From: JAPKZH01 sp964537875
GTDB taxonomy: Bacteria; Acidobacteriota; Aminicenantia; Aminicenantales; UBA4085
Assembly (NCBI GenBank): GCA_964537875.1
Contig: CAZIDN010000130.1
Coordinates: forward strand, 1 to 6,806
DNA: 6,806 bases
Direction: 5' to 3'
Position 1 is the stretch's first letter. Every line of letters starts with the position of its first letter. The position numbers and the translations under genes are program-made. The notes under the pieces were generated by a model. The model searched no databases. It saw only the letters and a list, made by a program, of their open reading frames with translations, and was not told the DNA's origin. This document shows, piece after piece, positions 6,700-6,806 of the stretch.

Positions 6700-6806
6700 T
6701 CGGGAAGGATTCCCAATTCCGTGATACTCCCATGTTGATAGAAGGGGGGGTGGCGTGGTTCGGGGGGCCCCCCGCCGAGGCTCGGGATATGTGGCTCGAA
6801 GTCACG
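6700..6806. other. Window-end stretch with a GC palindrome and an unsupported open frame
   Basis: After the stop of the HEAT-DUF1080 gene comes a tiny inverted repeat (GGGAA-GGA-TTCCC, 6702-6714) with no T-run, then a run of seven G (6744-6750) and the perfect palindrome CGGGGGGCCCCCCG (6761-6774). A frame beginning ATG at 6732 stays open for 25 codons to the window edge. It has no Shine-Dalgarno box and another frame is equally open, so it is not called as a gene. Confidence 0.4.

Noticed and set aside
6702..6714. Terminator hairpin GGGAA-GGA-TTCCC just after the operon
   Set aside because: The stem is only 5 base pairs and is followed by AATTCC rather than a T-run.
6732..6806. Start of a downstream gene (25 open codons to the window edge)
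   Set aside because: It has no Shine-Dalgarno box, a second frame is also open, and the stretch is too short to recognise.

Overview
This window carries four complete genes, and all four appear to encode exported proteins. The DNA is moderately GC-rich and the intergenic stretches are AT-rich. Start signals are bacterial: two genes have purine-rich Shine-Dalgarno boxes, and TATAAT-like -10 boxes are visible. Tat-type signals, a Gfo/Idh/MocA oxidoreductase, a DUF1080 protein with HEAT repeats and a DUF4097 protein together suggest a carbohydrate-degrading, diderm-type environmental bacterium. Acidobacteriota/Aminicenantes-like or PVC-group lineages are guesses from gene content only. No rRNA, tRNA, CRISPR array, insertion sequence or phage gene is visible.

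Layout. Positions 1-89 hold a promoter and a strong ribosome binding site. Next is a 547-residue FAD-dependent oxidoreductase of the phytoene desaturase/carotenoid isomerase/retinol saturase type (90-1733, +) with an N-terminal twin-arginine motif. It converges, across only 30 bases, on a secreted DUF4097-type protein (1764-2477, -) whose C-terminal half is five 18-residue DGSG repeats. An AT-rich intergenic region (about 145 bases) then carries divergent -10 boxes. To its right, a Tat-signal Gfo/Idh/MocA oxidoreductase (2625-3905, +) and a 925-residue signal peptide-HEAT repeat-DUF1080 protein (3922-6699, +) lie 16 bases apart and form a likely two-gene operon. The last 107 bases hold no gene that can be supported; they contain a perfect 14-base GC palindrome and an open frame running off the end.

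How the genes may work together. The clearest functional unit is the right-hand pair. DUF1080 (PF06439) is now named for 3-keto-disaccharide hydrolysis, and Gfo/Idh/MocA enzymes are NAD(P)-dependent sugar oxidoreductases. Both proteins carry export signals. The simplest inference is a periplasmic route that oxidises a glycoside and then cleaves the keto-glycoside, with the long HEAT solenoid as a binding or docking platform. The flavoprotein and the DUF4097 protein have their own promoters and no demonstrated link to this pair. No wholly new system is evident; the unusual points are the HEAT-DUF1080 fusion, the Tat motif on a carotenoid-desaturase-like flavoprotein, and the very regular DGSG repeat.
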